Source of the DNA: Myxocyprinus asiaticus
Taxonomy: Eukaryota > Chordata > Actinopteri > Cypriniformes > Catostomidae
Length of the DNA stretch: 64,000 bases
Assembly (NCBI RefSeq): GCF_019703515.2
Contig: NC_059372.1
Location: 22,802,931 to 22,866,930, forward strand
Reading direction: 5' to 3'
Shown: positions 48,931 to 60,768 of the stretch, piece by piece
How the letters are laid out: each line of letters starts with the position of its first letter
How positions within the stretch are numbered: the first letter of the stretch is position 1
Notes under the pieces: generated by a model
Database searches by the model: none
What the model was told of the DNA's origin: nothing
The model's input: only the letters and a program-made list of their open reading frames with translations
Position numbers and translations under genes: made by a program

Positions 48931-49695
48931 AGAAGTAGCAAATGTTTGTGAAACCTGAGATAGAGATACCAGAAATGCAGGCTAGCTACAGCATTATATA
49001 TTATTTAACACCAATGAACAGCCTGTGGGTTATGGAAACCCAGCATAAAAGGGTGTTAAAAACTTCATTACACATAAGATGTCTGGGTGTCAGAGGGACA
49101 GGAATAAGTGATAAGATCAAACAGAGTTTTTGGGAGGCCGGCTCCGGGGATTGTTCCCTGACAGCTTTCGGAGTGAGTGCTCCGCTCCTCAGGCACCTGA
49201 CTGTCAAAATCCAGCTCAGTCTCCCACTCTTTGAGCACAACTAAAAATGTTTAACTCCTGTTATAATTCGTTTGCACTGCTTTGAGTTCACATAGTGTCT
49301 CTTTAATTATCCTCCCCGTGTTGCCCTCTTTAATCAGATTGTATGCTTTGGAACTGAAGATCAACAGGGATAATTTCAAGTGAATTACATTGGAATAAGT
49401 AAATAAATAATGACATTTGAAAGAAGGGATTTTAGGTGGGAGCTTTTGATGTTCGGGCTGTCTATGGATAATGCATTCTAGCTACCGGGCATCCATACCA
49501 CCTGATCAACAGCTACTGTAAGGGAGTGGATGGCCCTTTGCAGCTCAGCATGCAAATACATTTCTCAACCCTACAAGAAATTGTAGGCCACACTGAGATT
49601 TTGAGACCTTAATATTTAATAATCAACCCTCTTTATCTTGATAGGTTTGTAAAAAGACAATTAGATAGCAAACACTGAGGTATAATTGTCTATGA

Positions 49696-50596
49696 CAGGA
49701 TCTTCAACAGACGGTTTGTGGTGGGGCTCTAGGGGGCCCACCAATTATTGTTTGATCTTGAAGTAATTTTTGTGAAATTTCAACTAAAGCTAAAGAAGCT
49801 AACGTTCTGCTAAATGTTTCATTGTCCCTCACACATTAGAAATGTTCCATGTTCAATACAAGTTAAGCTCAATCATCAGAATGTTGATTATTTTGACTTT
49901 TATTTAAAAGGAAGAAGCAGCAAAAATCACGGTTACAGTAAGGCACTTACAATGGAAGTAAATGGGGCCAGCCCATAAACCTTAAAATACACACTGTTTC
50001 AAAAGTATAGCTAAAAGACCTAAACATTATACATGTTAAAATTATTTTAGTGTGATAAAATCAGGGATTTACCAGCTTTATGGTGTTTAACAGAGTTACG
50101 TCGGTATGACAACAATGTAGTGATATTGGATATAACTTTACACAGGTAAGGTTAAGTGATTTTATTACACTAAAATCATGTTAACACGAATAATATTTAC
50201 ACCATATAGCTATTCTTTTGAAATGGTGTGTATTATAATATTTATGGACTGGTCCCATTCACTTCCATTGTAAGAGCCTTTCTGTAGCTGTGATTATTAT
50301 TATTATTATTATTTTTTTTTTTTTTTATAAAAGAGGGATGTGTCAAATTAGTTTATTTATTTATTTATTTATTTTAATTTTCTTCGTAATCAACATTATG
50401 CCACAAATGCTTATGATTGAGCTTAACTTGAACTTAATGCATGACATGGCTTTGTAAATACATTAATATAATAATATGCAGTATGCATGTTATAATAGGC
50501 CAGGCTTATAATGCAATACAGTATGTAACATGGGGTACCTGCTCCTTCTCTCTATCCACAAAGGGGTCCTTGGCCTTAAAAAGGTTGAAGACCCCT
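49696..50596. mobile_element. hAT element with another MITE nested inside
   Basis: Ends CAGGATCTTCAAC and GTTGAAGACCCCTG, flanked by GTCTATGA and GCCTATGA (8-bp duplication with one mismatch). The interval 49846-50436 is a copy of the AAGTTAAGCTCAATC-type MITE. It lies just downstream of the middle LG3 exon in the last agrn intron. Confidence 0.82.
49846..50436. mobile_element. MITE with AAGTTAAGCTCAATC-type ends, copy C
   Basis: GTTCAATACAAGTTAAGCTC on the left and GAGCTTAACTTGAACTTAA on the right, with internal CTTACAATGGAAGTAAATGG and its inverse CACTTCCATTGTAAGAGCC. Nested in the hAT at 49696-50596. Confidence 0.8.
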
Positions 50597-50855
50597 GGCC
50601 TATGATGTACTACACACATTTCCTATAAAAAGAGCCTATAGTAGAAACTCATCCTAGAATTAAGACTACTTTCAAGCAACTATTTCACAAGTCAATATTG
50701 TGTTTTGATGCTTCAAAAACCCTCACTGTGGGGGAAGATCGAATTAGACATTAAAGTTAAGTAAGGACTGAGAATATTCAGTGTGGCAGAGCAGGTGAAT
50801 GTAGTGGGTTTATAACTGAGCAAAGATTTAGCAAAGTAGCGTAAAACAGACTTAC

Positions 50856-50959
50856 CCAACCAGAGAGCGCCATCTGTGTCCAGCTGTGTGGCAGCCAAGG
50901 GTGATGACCCAGTGACAGCTGCCTCATTACCAACCTGCAGTGAGCCATCCCTGAGCGCT
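50856..50959 (-). CDS. agrn: agrn LG3 exon, middle part
   Basis: A 104-nt exon between TTTCTACAG and GTAAGTC. It completes an Arg codon and encodes [19 protein letters not shown] followed by [16 protein letters not shown]. The match to agrin LG3 is very close. It leaves one base that joins the last exon to form Gly. The surrounding minus-strand open frame (50713-51042) extends into intron at both ends and is not coding there. Confidence 0.97.
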
Positions 50960-51029
50960 CTGTAGAAAGAGTAGAAGAAGACAGGGATAGATAGGAAGAA
51001 TTGGCAATCCAAAATGGAGAAATATGGGA

Positions 51030-53158
51030 AACCCATTTCCAAACACTATTTAATCAAGTAGAAACTGGCACAGATTGTAAACAAAATCAAATAACTAAAC
51101 AACTGGAAGTACTAGAATTGGCAATCAAAGATAATCAAAACCCATTAGACTTTCCTATTACATAAAAGGAAATTCAAGACAAAATTAAAACTCTAAATCC
51201 ATCTAAAACATCTGGACCTGATAGGATATTGTATGAAATGTTAAAATATCCCACCACTAAATTCCAATCAGCCATTCTAAAATTATTCAATGTGATTCTG
51301 AGTGTAGGTTACTTCCCTGACATCTGGAATCAAGGACTGGTAACACCCATCTTTAAAAATTGAGATAAATTTGACCCAAATAATTACAGAGGCATTTGTG
51401 TGAGTAGCAACCTGGGAAAATATATTGTAGTATAATTAATTTGAGACTTTTGGCCTTCATCGCAACTCACAATGTCTTGAGCAGAAGTCAAATTGGATTT
51501 TTACCAAATTACCATACATCTGACCATATTTACACATTACAAACCTTAATTGAAAAACAAGTTGTCCAAAATAAAGGAATTGTTTTGCATGTTTTATTGG
51601 TTAAAAAAGCATTTGATTCCATCTTGCACATTGGATTATTTTACAAACTTTTTGAAAGTGGCATAGGAGGTAAAACCTATGACCTCATTAAATCAATGTA
51701 CATTGAAAGCATATGTGGCATCAAAATTAGCACAAAAAGAACAAGCTTTCTTTCCCAGGAGTGTGGAGTGAGACAGGGTTGCTGTTTAAGCCCAACATTG
51801 TTTAACATTTAAATCAACGGACTAGCAACCAGTCTGTAGCAATCTACAGCCCCTGGTCTCACTCTATATGACTCAGAAATCAAATGCCTGCTGTATGCAG
51901 ATGACCTGGTTTTGTTGTCTCCCACTGAACAGGGTCTACAGCAGAACCTGGACCTGCTAGAGCAATACTGTCAGACATGGGCCCTGACAGTAAACCCCAA
52001 TAAAACTAAAATCATGACCTTCCAAAAAAGATCCAGATCCCAGGGAATGCAACGAATATTCACATTAGGAAATAACCAAATAACACAATCATCACATAAC
52101 AATTATCTAGGACTATAAATCACTTCCACTGAAATCTTTAACCCTGCAGTGAACTGAGAGATAAAGCTCGCAGGGCCTTCTATGCCATAAAAAGACAAAG
52201 TCTTATAGAGATACCTATTAGAATTTGGTTAAAAATTTTAGAATTAGTGATTGAGCCGATTGCCCTGTATGGCAGTGTGGTGTGGGGTCCACTGACAAAT
52301 CCAAATGAAGAATTCACCAAATGGGAAAAGCATCCAATTGAAACCCTGCATGCAGAATTCTGTAAAAATATTCCACAAGTACACCGGCACATAACAAATA
52401 ATGTAAGCAGGGCAGAATTAGGCAAATATCCACTATGATATAACACAATCCACAAATACATCCACAAATAAAACATAACTTATTAGGAAACTCAAACACA
52501 CCAACAGAGCAAAATGCAATGCTATCTGGCCCTAAAATGAGAATACACCATGGCAGACAATCTGTACATGGTGACAGACAAAAAACTGAGAGCCACCCTG
52601 ACAAGCTACAGACTCAACCTCACTATAGAAACGGGCAGACACAGGAAAACATGGCTGCCACAGGAAGAAAGGTTGTGTCCACATTGTGATCAAAACAAAA
52701 AATACACAGCCATCCGGGAACATTTTTCCCACAAAATTAAACATATTCACAGGCAGCACATTTGACCATTTAACAAACAATAAAAAACTGCCCTTCTTAT
52801 TAGGTGAATACAAGGACTGCTGTGTGATAGCAGCAAAATATGTGTCTGTCTGCCACAGAACGAGGGACAGTGAGTGAACTGACCTGAGCCTGCATCTCCA
52901 ACATACTTTACTTTGTCTCTTTCTTATAGTATTTTAGTAATATTTTATTTTTCCTTTATGTGTAATTTAAACTTGTGTAAATTTTTATTATTTAACATTA
53001 TACTTTTAACCTTATTTGTCAAGAATATATTGTATATTTAGTCTTTTATTTTATGTATTTGTTTTGTTATTTGTATGCAGCTCAGCTGTAAACGCTTTGG
53101 CAATACGAATGTAAACATTTTTGTCATGCCAATAAAGCACCTTAAAATTGAAACTGAT
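51030..53158 (+). pseudogene. LINE reverse-transcriptase pseudogene in agrn intron
   Basis: Plus-strand frames, broken by several stops, encode a non-LTR reverse transcriptase: SKTSGPDRILYEML with FKN..DKFDPNNYRGICVSS near 51200-51400, then LSRSQIGFLPNYHTSDHIYT and a VRQGCCLSPTLFNI segment (51441-51812). These are followed by the catalytic LLYADDLVLLSPTEQGLQQN at about 51890-51960. A C-terminal CPHCDQN-type zinc motif lies near 52670-52700. The 3' end is AATAAAGCACCTTAAAATTG. It is antisense to agrn. The clade is not certain to me. Confidence 0.85.
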
Positions 53159-53456
53159 AGTGAGCCATAGCATAGCATCAAACAGATTTTCTAACGATGA
53201 AAATGAGACTTTTCTGACAGTTGGACAATGGAAGACTGTCCTTGCAAAAACTTATTTTGTGCCAGTCTTGCAGTTCATGCAGGTAATTTCAGGCAAACAA
53301 AACAGTTTGCCGCAAACAACTGGCAGAAGCTCAGCTCATCTTTGGTAGTAGTTCTCCTACAGCAATCCTGTATTGGCAACAATTGGCAATTTGCCTTAAC
53401 TGGCGAATTCTTTGGCAAGACTGTAGCAAATATGAATGTCTGCAACTACTAGCAAA

Positions 53457-54360
53457 CAGTAGTGTTGGGGATTTTGATTAATCCCAAAGACTCAAGTATT
53501 TTGAAACAGTTCACCAAAGATTAGTTCAGATTTGTTCATTGACAATTTTTGCAAATTCCGCCTTTGTGCCAGTAGATGGCGTTTCCCAATCTGTGGGCAT
53601 TTTCAGAACCATCCTGGTTTGAAAACACCTACTGACTGGGAAATGCCCATTTCTGTTCTACAGAGACACAAGTCTCAGAAAAAGTCTAATTACCCCTTAT
53701 TAAAATTGCGTTTCTACAATACTACTAAGGGACTAATGCAATGCAGTGTGTTTAAGCATTATAAACATTACCTCAAAAATAACAACAAAGCATACTTTCA
53801 TATTGTGAACTGCTCAGCACAACAGAGACAACAATACTAGCCCAAAAAATAATTCTGAGTTTCTGTAACATCCATATGTCATTGTAATGGGTGGTCATCA
53901 TCACTCACTTTATTCATAATTCATCTGGCCCCTTTTCTTGTTGAACAAGATTGCCCAACTGAAAGAACGACATGCCTCATCTCATTCAGTCAGTCAGCAG
54001 ATGATTCATTTCGTTCACGAACGAGTATGCCAGTACATTCAATTCGTTCATGAACGAGACATCTCGATTGACTCGACTGGTTTAGTGATTCATTCAGCGG
54101 GTCAAACCAAATCATCGAGCTGCTTCACAGCCCGCATTCAAATGCTTTAGGCTCATGGTATAGTCAGTCTTTATGGGTATGAAAAGCCACCAAAGCAGTC
54201 TTGTGCTGAGCTCATTGGCTTTGAAAGGGAGAAACGTTAGCGAGCGAGAAATATGAGTCAGTGTATGGAGGTGAACGAGAATGATTCGTTCACTTAAAAG
54301 ATTTGTTCAAAGAAACAGACTCGTTCCCGAACAAAACATCAGTTCTATGGCACACTTGTG
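53457..54360. mobile_element. hAT-like repeat starting CAGTAGTGTTGGGG, copy 2
   Basis: The left end CAGTAGTGTTGGGGATTTTG is shared, in inverse orientation, with the element ending at 15145; both contain CCCCTTTTCTTGTTGAAC. The interior is rich in GTTCATGAACGA-type palindromes. The right border is uncertain. Confidence 0.5.
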
Positions 54361-54904
54361 GCAGACTGATCACACTGTGAATTCCAACGACAGGAGGTTG
54401 AAAGTTCTGCTGCTGAAGTCAGTCTGTGCTTAACGAAATTTTAACCACTGCCCCAAGTGTCCGAAGCTGGAAGCGTTGTTGAGGTGAAATGTGTGGTGCC
54501 AAAATCAAGTTAGGTGGCACCAAAATCGAGTTGCATTTTTAGTTGTAAATGATGTAATCCAGTCAACATTAATGCATATTTTATTATCCTAACCCAAAAC
54601 CCAACACTAAGCCTAACCTCAGTTGAGTAAAAATTTAAAATTTAAAATGCAACCTCTAAATCACGATCCCCATTGTTTATGGAAACATGACTACTTCCTG
54701 GTTTCCACAGAACCAGAACCCATGTTGCGAATATTTTGCATGCAACCTTATATCTGTAGCGACATAGGAAAAGTTGATCATTTTGAATTAATGCAAAAAT
54801 GTATATATGCAACATAAAGATGGATATGTCACTTGTCAGTAATTCAGCAAAATTGGGTCGATTTCAGGGTACATGAATGTTCGGAAGCAGCAGGTTGATT
54901 TCCT

Positions 54905-55040
54905 GTGTGATAATTTTGCCTGTGGCAAATATAAATGTCTGCAACTACTAGCAAAACGTACTATGGCAAACATTTGGCAAATATAAATGTCTGCCATTAC
55001 TGACAAAAAGTTATATGGCAAACCTGTGGCAAAAATGGAC
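54905..55040. repeat. short degenerate tandem repeat abutting the LG3 exon
   Basis: Three ~50-bp units on the theme TGGCAAATATAAATGTCTGC(C/A)A-TACTxGCAAA, ending ~45 bases from the LG3 donor. A related unit precedes the repeat at 53457 (53410-53456). Confidence 0.6.
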
Positions 55041-55083
55041 AATTGGAATAACATTTATGAGTTGTCTTAGAGATGCAGTGTAC

Positions 55084-55308
55084 CTGCTGGCCTTGATTCG
55101 TATCCAGTGGTTAGTGTTGACCCGCACAGAAGAGCGTAGCACCACAGGCTTGGAACCCAGGTCATAGGTCATTTGGACACGGCCATCCACAATGGCGAGA
55201 GCGATGTAGTCGGAGCGCTCCACTCCTTTCCCACTCCACAAAATCAGACCATGGGTAGCCTCAGTTTTAATGCTCAGCTCAAATTTATTCACCAGTAGGG
55301 CCTTCTCA
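55084..55308 (-). CDS. agrn: agrn LG3 exon, first half of the domain
   Basis: A 225-nt exon (acceptor AATCTAG, donor GTACAC) entering and leaving in phase 2. It starts by completing a Ser codon, then [20 protein letters not shown], and continues through a [19 protein letters not shown] segment and [20 protein letters not shown]. This is the N-terminal part of LG3, the agrin domain that carries the z inserts and binds LRP4. No stop or frameshift. Confidence 0.97.
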
Positions 55309-55389
55309 CTAGATTAAAGAAAGGAGTTGCAATCAAAAATCCATTCAAATTTTTGTGACACCGTGTTAACTGCAGGATTCGCATGAAAC

Positions 55390-56580
55390 CCTGTGACTTA
55401 CCTGGTACCTTCAGAATCACAATGATGAAATTATGGATTAAAACCCAAAAATGGAAATTATATAATTTTTTACTTTTTTACATGTTTTAATTTTTGGGTG
55501 AAACATCCTTTTAACTTTATAAGTATCCAAAACTGTTACCTTTGAAAAAATGCAGTCTGTATGTTCTATGTGGCTCAGTAAACTAATGAGCAAAATGATG
55601 CAAGAACAGATTTAGCAGTTGTGGGTACTGGGATCTTGAGGGGTCTTCGTGGAACATCAGTAAACTAGGTCATGCCAAGGGGGGATGGTGGAGGGTTTTT
55701 GAACATAAATGCATGTGTGTATTTGTCTGAGAGAAAGGGATGGTGACACACTTTAAGTTATCTTAGTTGAGACTTCCTATCTTGCCTACAAGCTCTAGAT
55801 TTTCTCTTCCTGTATGGGGAGCGCTGAGGAGGATGCCAATTATTAGTTGCTGTATGATGTGCTTTTTGATCTTTTTTTCCTGGATGTAGCTACCCTATAG
55901 GTGAGAGCATAGGAAAGTTGACATCTGCCTGTCCTTGGGAGGGTGGTGTCACTTTGACAACAACGGGCTACAGAAATGGAGCTATTGTTTACTGTAGTTC
56001 ATCAGGGAGCCAATAGTCTCCAACACACATCACCCTCCTGCCCCCTCCCTGAACCCACACAGATATACCATAGAGGAAAGCAGCTATTTTTACAAGAATT
56101 ATTTTGTTTTCGGTGGTGTACCTGTAGCTGCTAACATCATGAGAGACATTATTTGAGTGAGTGAGTGCATTTGTGAATCAGAATGGCAAGTAGATGTGTG
56201 GGGGATTGTTTGCTAAATCAGGTAATGTGTAAACATTAGTAAGTCAAGTGACAACAACACGTAAACAAGAAAAAGACTAAACACAGAAAAGACAGGGGTT
56301 TTTTTTTAACAAGAAACTTAGAGGTTTGTGAAAAGACAATGGACACAATACACAGAAGCAGAGAAAGCAGATGGCGACTGGGCTTGTATCTTCACACCAC
56401 ATCACACTGAAGAGAAACACTTTCTCTGCAGGTATAGCATGCTCTACCAAACTGTGATCTCACAAATGGTGTTTATTTGGGAGTTTGTCTGTAGCTATTG
56501 ATCCTCGTAGTGTAAAGTGCAGGTGTGCATGTGTTGATACTGAATTCATTGACTTCTGAAAAACAAAAAAACAAAAAAAC
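55390..56580. other. agrn intron, nothing recognised
   Basis: Intronic sequence without coding similarity or clear repeats. Confidence 0.5.
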
Positions 56581-56591
56581 AAAAACAGCTT

Positions 56592-57226
56592 AATCCAGAC
56601 TAAGATGGTTTTCTGGTCTTGGCTGGTCTCACAGCTTGGTCAAGCTATTCTGGTTTGCTGGTTTTAAAGAAGTTTTAGGCACTTGTGAGCTGGTCAGGCT
56701 GGGAGATCAGCTTGGCCAACTGAAGACCAGTTAGACCAGGGTAAGACCAGCCTGGCCAGGCTGGTAGTACAGCTAAACCAACTCAAAACCAACTTGCCAG
56801 ACTGGGGGACAAGCTATACCGATTACTGATTAACTTGGCCAACTGAAAACCAGCTTGGCAAGGCTAAGAGACCAATTGAAGACAAGCTAGACCAACTGAT
56901 GACCAGCTTAGCCACCTGAAGACCAGCTAGACCAGGTGAAGATCAGCTTGGCCAGGCTGAGAGACAAGCTAAACCAGGTGAAGACCAGCTTGGCCAGGCT
57001 GGAAGATCAACTAGACCAACAGAAGACCAGAATAGCCAGGCTGAGAAACCAGCTAGACCAACTGAAGACCAGCTAGGCCAACTGTTGACCAACTAGACCA
57101 ACTGATGACCAGCTTGGTCAACTGAAAACCAGCTAAACCAGGTAAAGATCAGCTTGGCCACGCTGGAAGATCAGCTAAACCAACAGAAGTCCAGCATAGC
57201 CAGGCTGAGAAACCAACTAGACCAAC
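56592..57226. repeat. minisatellite of ACCAGCTTGGCCAGGCTGG type, left part
   Basis: Roughly 29 units of 20-23 bp alternating between ACCAGCTTGGCCAGGCTGG and ACCAGCTAGACCAACTGAAG. It continues after the insertion at 57227-58388. It lies in the agrn intron between z11 and LG3. Confidence 0.88.
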
Positions 57227-58388
57227 CAGGGTTCGTACAGATCTTTCAAAGTTAAATTCAAGGACTTTCAAGGACTTTTCAAGCACATTTTTATTTGTTT
57301 TCAAATGCTCGAGATGTCATTAAAACTAATTATTTTTGTTAATTTTAAATAAAAATATTTTAACCATTCAGATACTTTATTTTTATAAAACACCACTTAT
57401 GCTGGGAAAAATCACTATATGCATATTTAAGCAGCCTCTGAACTTAAAACTTAAAAACTTTTTGTATTAAAAAAAAAGAAAAGTTGAAACATAAAAAAAA
57501 AAGAAAAAAAAGGTTTTAACACTGATAAAACCAATAACATGAAATCAAGGGACAAACATTCTTTTTAAATTATTACAATTATTAATACAAATTTTGTTTT
57601 GCTTTTTTTTGCACACTTGTTCGGCCTTGCTTTTATTAAAAATAAGTACAAAATAAATACACAAATAACTTTACATGTCATAGAAGTGGTGTACCAGAAG
57701 AAGGGAACAAGGATTTTTTTTTAAGGCAATTAACAATTTCAAATATATTTTCGAAAACATTTGCAAAACAAAGTCAAGCCATTTCATATCATTAAAGGTT
57801 AGGTTATAAAATGATGTGACTAAAAAAGTACTGACACAATGTTGTCAGAAATAACCTATTTTGTGAGACACAAAGCTTTCTTTACAGAAGGGGGCACTAG
57901 ATGGCTCACAAAACTGAATCCTCCATTGATCTGCATTCAAATCATTCAAAACGTTTTACATCTCATATAATGTTTTCACTCTAGAGAGTAAATTGTAATT
58001 AAAACTGATAGTTGCAAGGATTCATACTTGTTAAATCCGCAACAGCAGTATCTATAAAACATATATTTTTTAAATCCTCCAGTAACACTTGATTGTGATT
58101 GGCCCATTCTTAACAGCGCTGCCAAAAGTAACAGGTGCCACGTGACAGCGCTGCTCGCTTCAGCAGTGGTCTACAGTAGTGGTCTGTCGTCATGTTTTTC
58201 CGAAAATAACTAAATACATTTCATTTATTAAATGATTTAAGCAATGTGTTTTAAGATTTTCTATAATTCAAGAACTTGTTAAGCACTTCTTGGTACAAAT
58301 TGCTATTTTCAAGGGTTTTCCAGGACTTAAATTTGAAAAAGCCAAATTCAAGTACTTCAAGCACTTCAAGCACCTTGTACGAACCCTG
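57227..58388. mobile_element. hAT-like MITE inserted in the minisatellite
   Basis: Inverted ends CAGGGTTCGTAC...AAGGACTTTTCAAGCAC and CAAGCACCTTGTACGAACCCTG, 1.16 kb, no transposase. Flanks ACCAAC and ACCAAT are both minisatellite sequence, so a clean 8-bp target duplication cannot be read. Confidence 0.8.
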
Positions 58389-58640
58389 ACCAATTGAAGA
58401 CCAGCTTGGCAAGACTGAACCACCAGCTAGACCAACAGAATACCAACTTGGCCAACTGAAGATCAGCTAGACTAACTGAAGATCAGCTTGGCCAACTGAA
58501 GACCACTTGGCCAGGCCGGGAGACCAGCTAACCAACTAAAGACCAGCTTGGCCAGGCTGGGAGTCCAGCTAGACGAACCGAAGACCAGCTAGATCAACTG
58601 ATGACCAGCATGGCCAGGCTGGAAGACCAGCAAACCTTGT
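58389..58640. repeat. minisatellite, right part
   Basis: Continuation of the 20-23-bp array, about 11 units, ending GGAAGACCAGCAAACC. Confidence 0.85.
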
Positions 58641-60170
58641 TAGGCTCGTTTAAGCTGTTTTTATTTCAGCATGGAAGGTGTAATTTTATTTTAGAATTGA
58701 ACCTGTAGGACTAGAAAGTGTCCAGAGTCAAACAATGTATGTTGTCTCCAGTGCGGGGAGCCATATGGGTACCTTAAGATCAACGGCAGCTTTAATTAAT
58801 CAAACTATGAGAGCAGAACAGATGCATGAAATCTGCATCCTTCCGTGTCCTCTCCTGTCTGCCAAACTACAAACTACCTGACTGGCAACTCAAATTTAAT
58901 ATCATAATGATTGTGAACTCTACGAATAATTCTAGAATTGGAAAGAACTTTTCTTAATGAATTTGATTAAAAATAATGATGCAAATGCAAATCATTATGC
59001 AAATTGTGTTGATGAGGCAGTGATGGTGTAAAGCTGAATAATTATTTGGTGTAATTCAATTCTTTCCCAATGAGACACATGTAATGTGCTGACTGGACTC
59101 TTTCTACAGACCTTCCCTTCACAGGGCCCCAGGCCAAAGCTCCTTTAACAGGGCAGCTAACTGTGATTATACACCACACTGCTGAGCTCATTATTGCTCA
59201 TGTCCCATTAGGATCTCAAGCATCTAGAACATTCTAAAGGGAAGTAGTGCTTAAACCATTAAAGCCTGATTTCATTAACAGTGACTTGGATTAACTTTAT
59301 ATTATGTATTTTGCTTTTAAAACTAAATATTTTGAGAGCAGCTTATCATAGGGTGTAATGGGGTGGTGCATTATTTTCTCATAACAAGAGTGTTTAGACT
59401 TATTCAAACTGTCCCCCTTTAGGGGCAGTGGCTCACATGGGAATAGCCATGAAATGCATGTCTCTCCCATACAGCATTACATATTAGATATATTATAACT
59501 ATGGCTGTCAATTTATGAAAAACTGTAATCAATACTGAATATAAATATTCAATAATCAAAACTGTATTTCAATATTTGCTGAAAAAAATCCCCCAAGTAA
59601 AGATAAATCAAAGACATTATTGTGGCAGACAAGTAAATTATTGAATCTCCATCCACTCCATCTACGCTGTTTTTAATTGTTGGTCTATGTAAACATGCAC
59701 TAGATTGCGTCCTGTTTTTTAATAATAATATCGTGTCTCTGAGAGCCGCATAATTATGATGTTGTGCCAAGTTAAAAACAATGTGCAACTTTTAAAATGC
59801 ATCTCAAAACCCTTGCATTTCATTCCGTTGCACTCTGTCTAGTGGTTTTTGACTGCAAGAATGCAGCCTGTGCAAATAGACCCTTACTCATTCTGTGCTG
59901 CCTGCTCTCGATAATTGTGGTTTGGCCAGATGTTACCTGTAGTATCATACGGACCAGGGAACACGATTAAATGTTTATAACACTTTTTTTTTTTTATTAA
60001 TTGTATTAAATGAACATGTTAAATTGACAGCCCTAATTATAACATTTTACATTCTATTGTTCCAGTGCAAACTAGGGATGTGCTACCTGACAAAAAGCCC
60101 TGGCCTTTAACCTGTGCAGGGTGGCTGAGTGTGGGAGAATGGCATGCCGTAGGAAACAGTTCGAGCAGAG
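58641..60170. other. agrn intron upstream of the minisatellite, nothing recognised
   Basis: A+T-rich intron between z11 and the minisatellite. No coding similarity seen. Confidence 0.5.
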
Positions 60171-60179
60171 GGGACTCAC

Positions 60180-60212
60180 CTCTGGTCAGATGGGTTCTCC
60201 AGTGACTCAGGG
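60180..60212 (-). CDS. agrn: agrn alternative micro-exon z11 (33 nt)
   Basis: A 33-nt exon between a TTCTAAG acceptor and a GTGAGT donor, in the same phase as z8. It adds eleven residues, PESLENPSDQ plus Ser; the first Pro-Glu-x-Leu matches the start of the vertebrate z11 insert and the remainder diverges. It lies 3.2 kb downstream of z8 and 4.9 kb upstream of the LG3 exon. Length, phase, position and the PExL start together make the assignment strong. Confidence 0.87.
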
Positions 60213-60768
60213 CTTAGAAGAGCAAGGGAAAAAATGATAAGCATGCAATAAGTGCCAAAGGGTGGATGGCAAGAACAGGGATCGCATAACACAGAGACAA
60301 GAGGGTCTGTGCCGAGAAGCTGGAGGACGAGCGCCATGACCTTACTAGATTATTCTAGTCTTCCAGTGGTTATGCCACCATGGGCAAAGTAAAGAGGTAA
60401 GAAGACTACCAAAACTAGAATACTGTAGTCATACCAGTATAGCATTAACAGTGCCATAGTTCTGCACAGTCATATGGTTGCGTTACTGCAGTCTACAATT
60501 CCATTATTTTTGAAAGAGCTAAACCAATATCACATCTATTCGAGGAAAGCTAAACCAATGCTCTGTTGCAATAGTTAGTGAACTACCTACAGATACAGTA
60601 TTTTATGGCATCATAGACATGCTCCCAACATGAAAGATGTTCCAAAAAGTAAGCAACTTATTTATGCTGCCCCCTGAGATACCTTGTTTTTGTCAGGTTC
60701 TAAGGCAGCATTGCCAAATCCAAGATGGCGTACGAAGTTAGATAAATGTTGATTATATACTGTACATG

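Noticed and set aside
51441..52118. Reverse-transcriptase frames as a candidate retron or defence system
   Set aside because: Motifs and the poly-stop context are those of a dead vertebrate LINE.
56592..58640. Regular repeats considered as a CRISPR-like array
   Set aside because: Units are contiguous, degenerate and without spacers, and the genome is vertebrate; it is a minisatellite.
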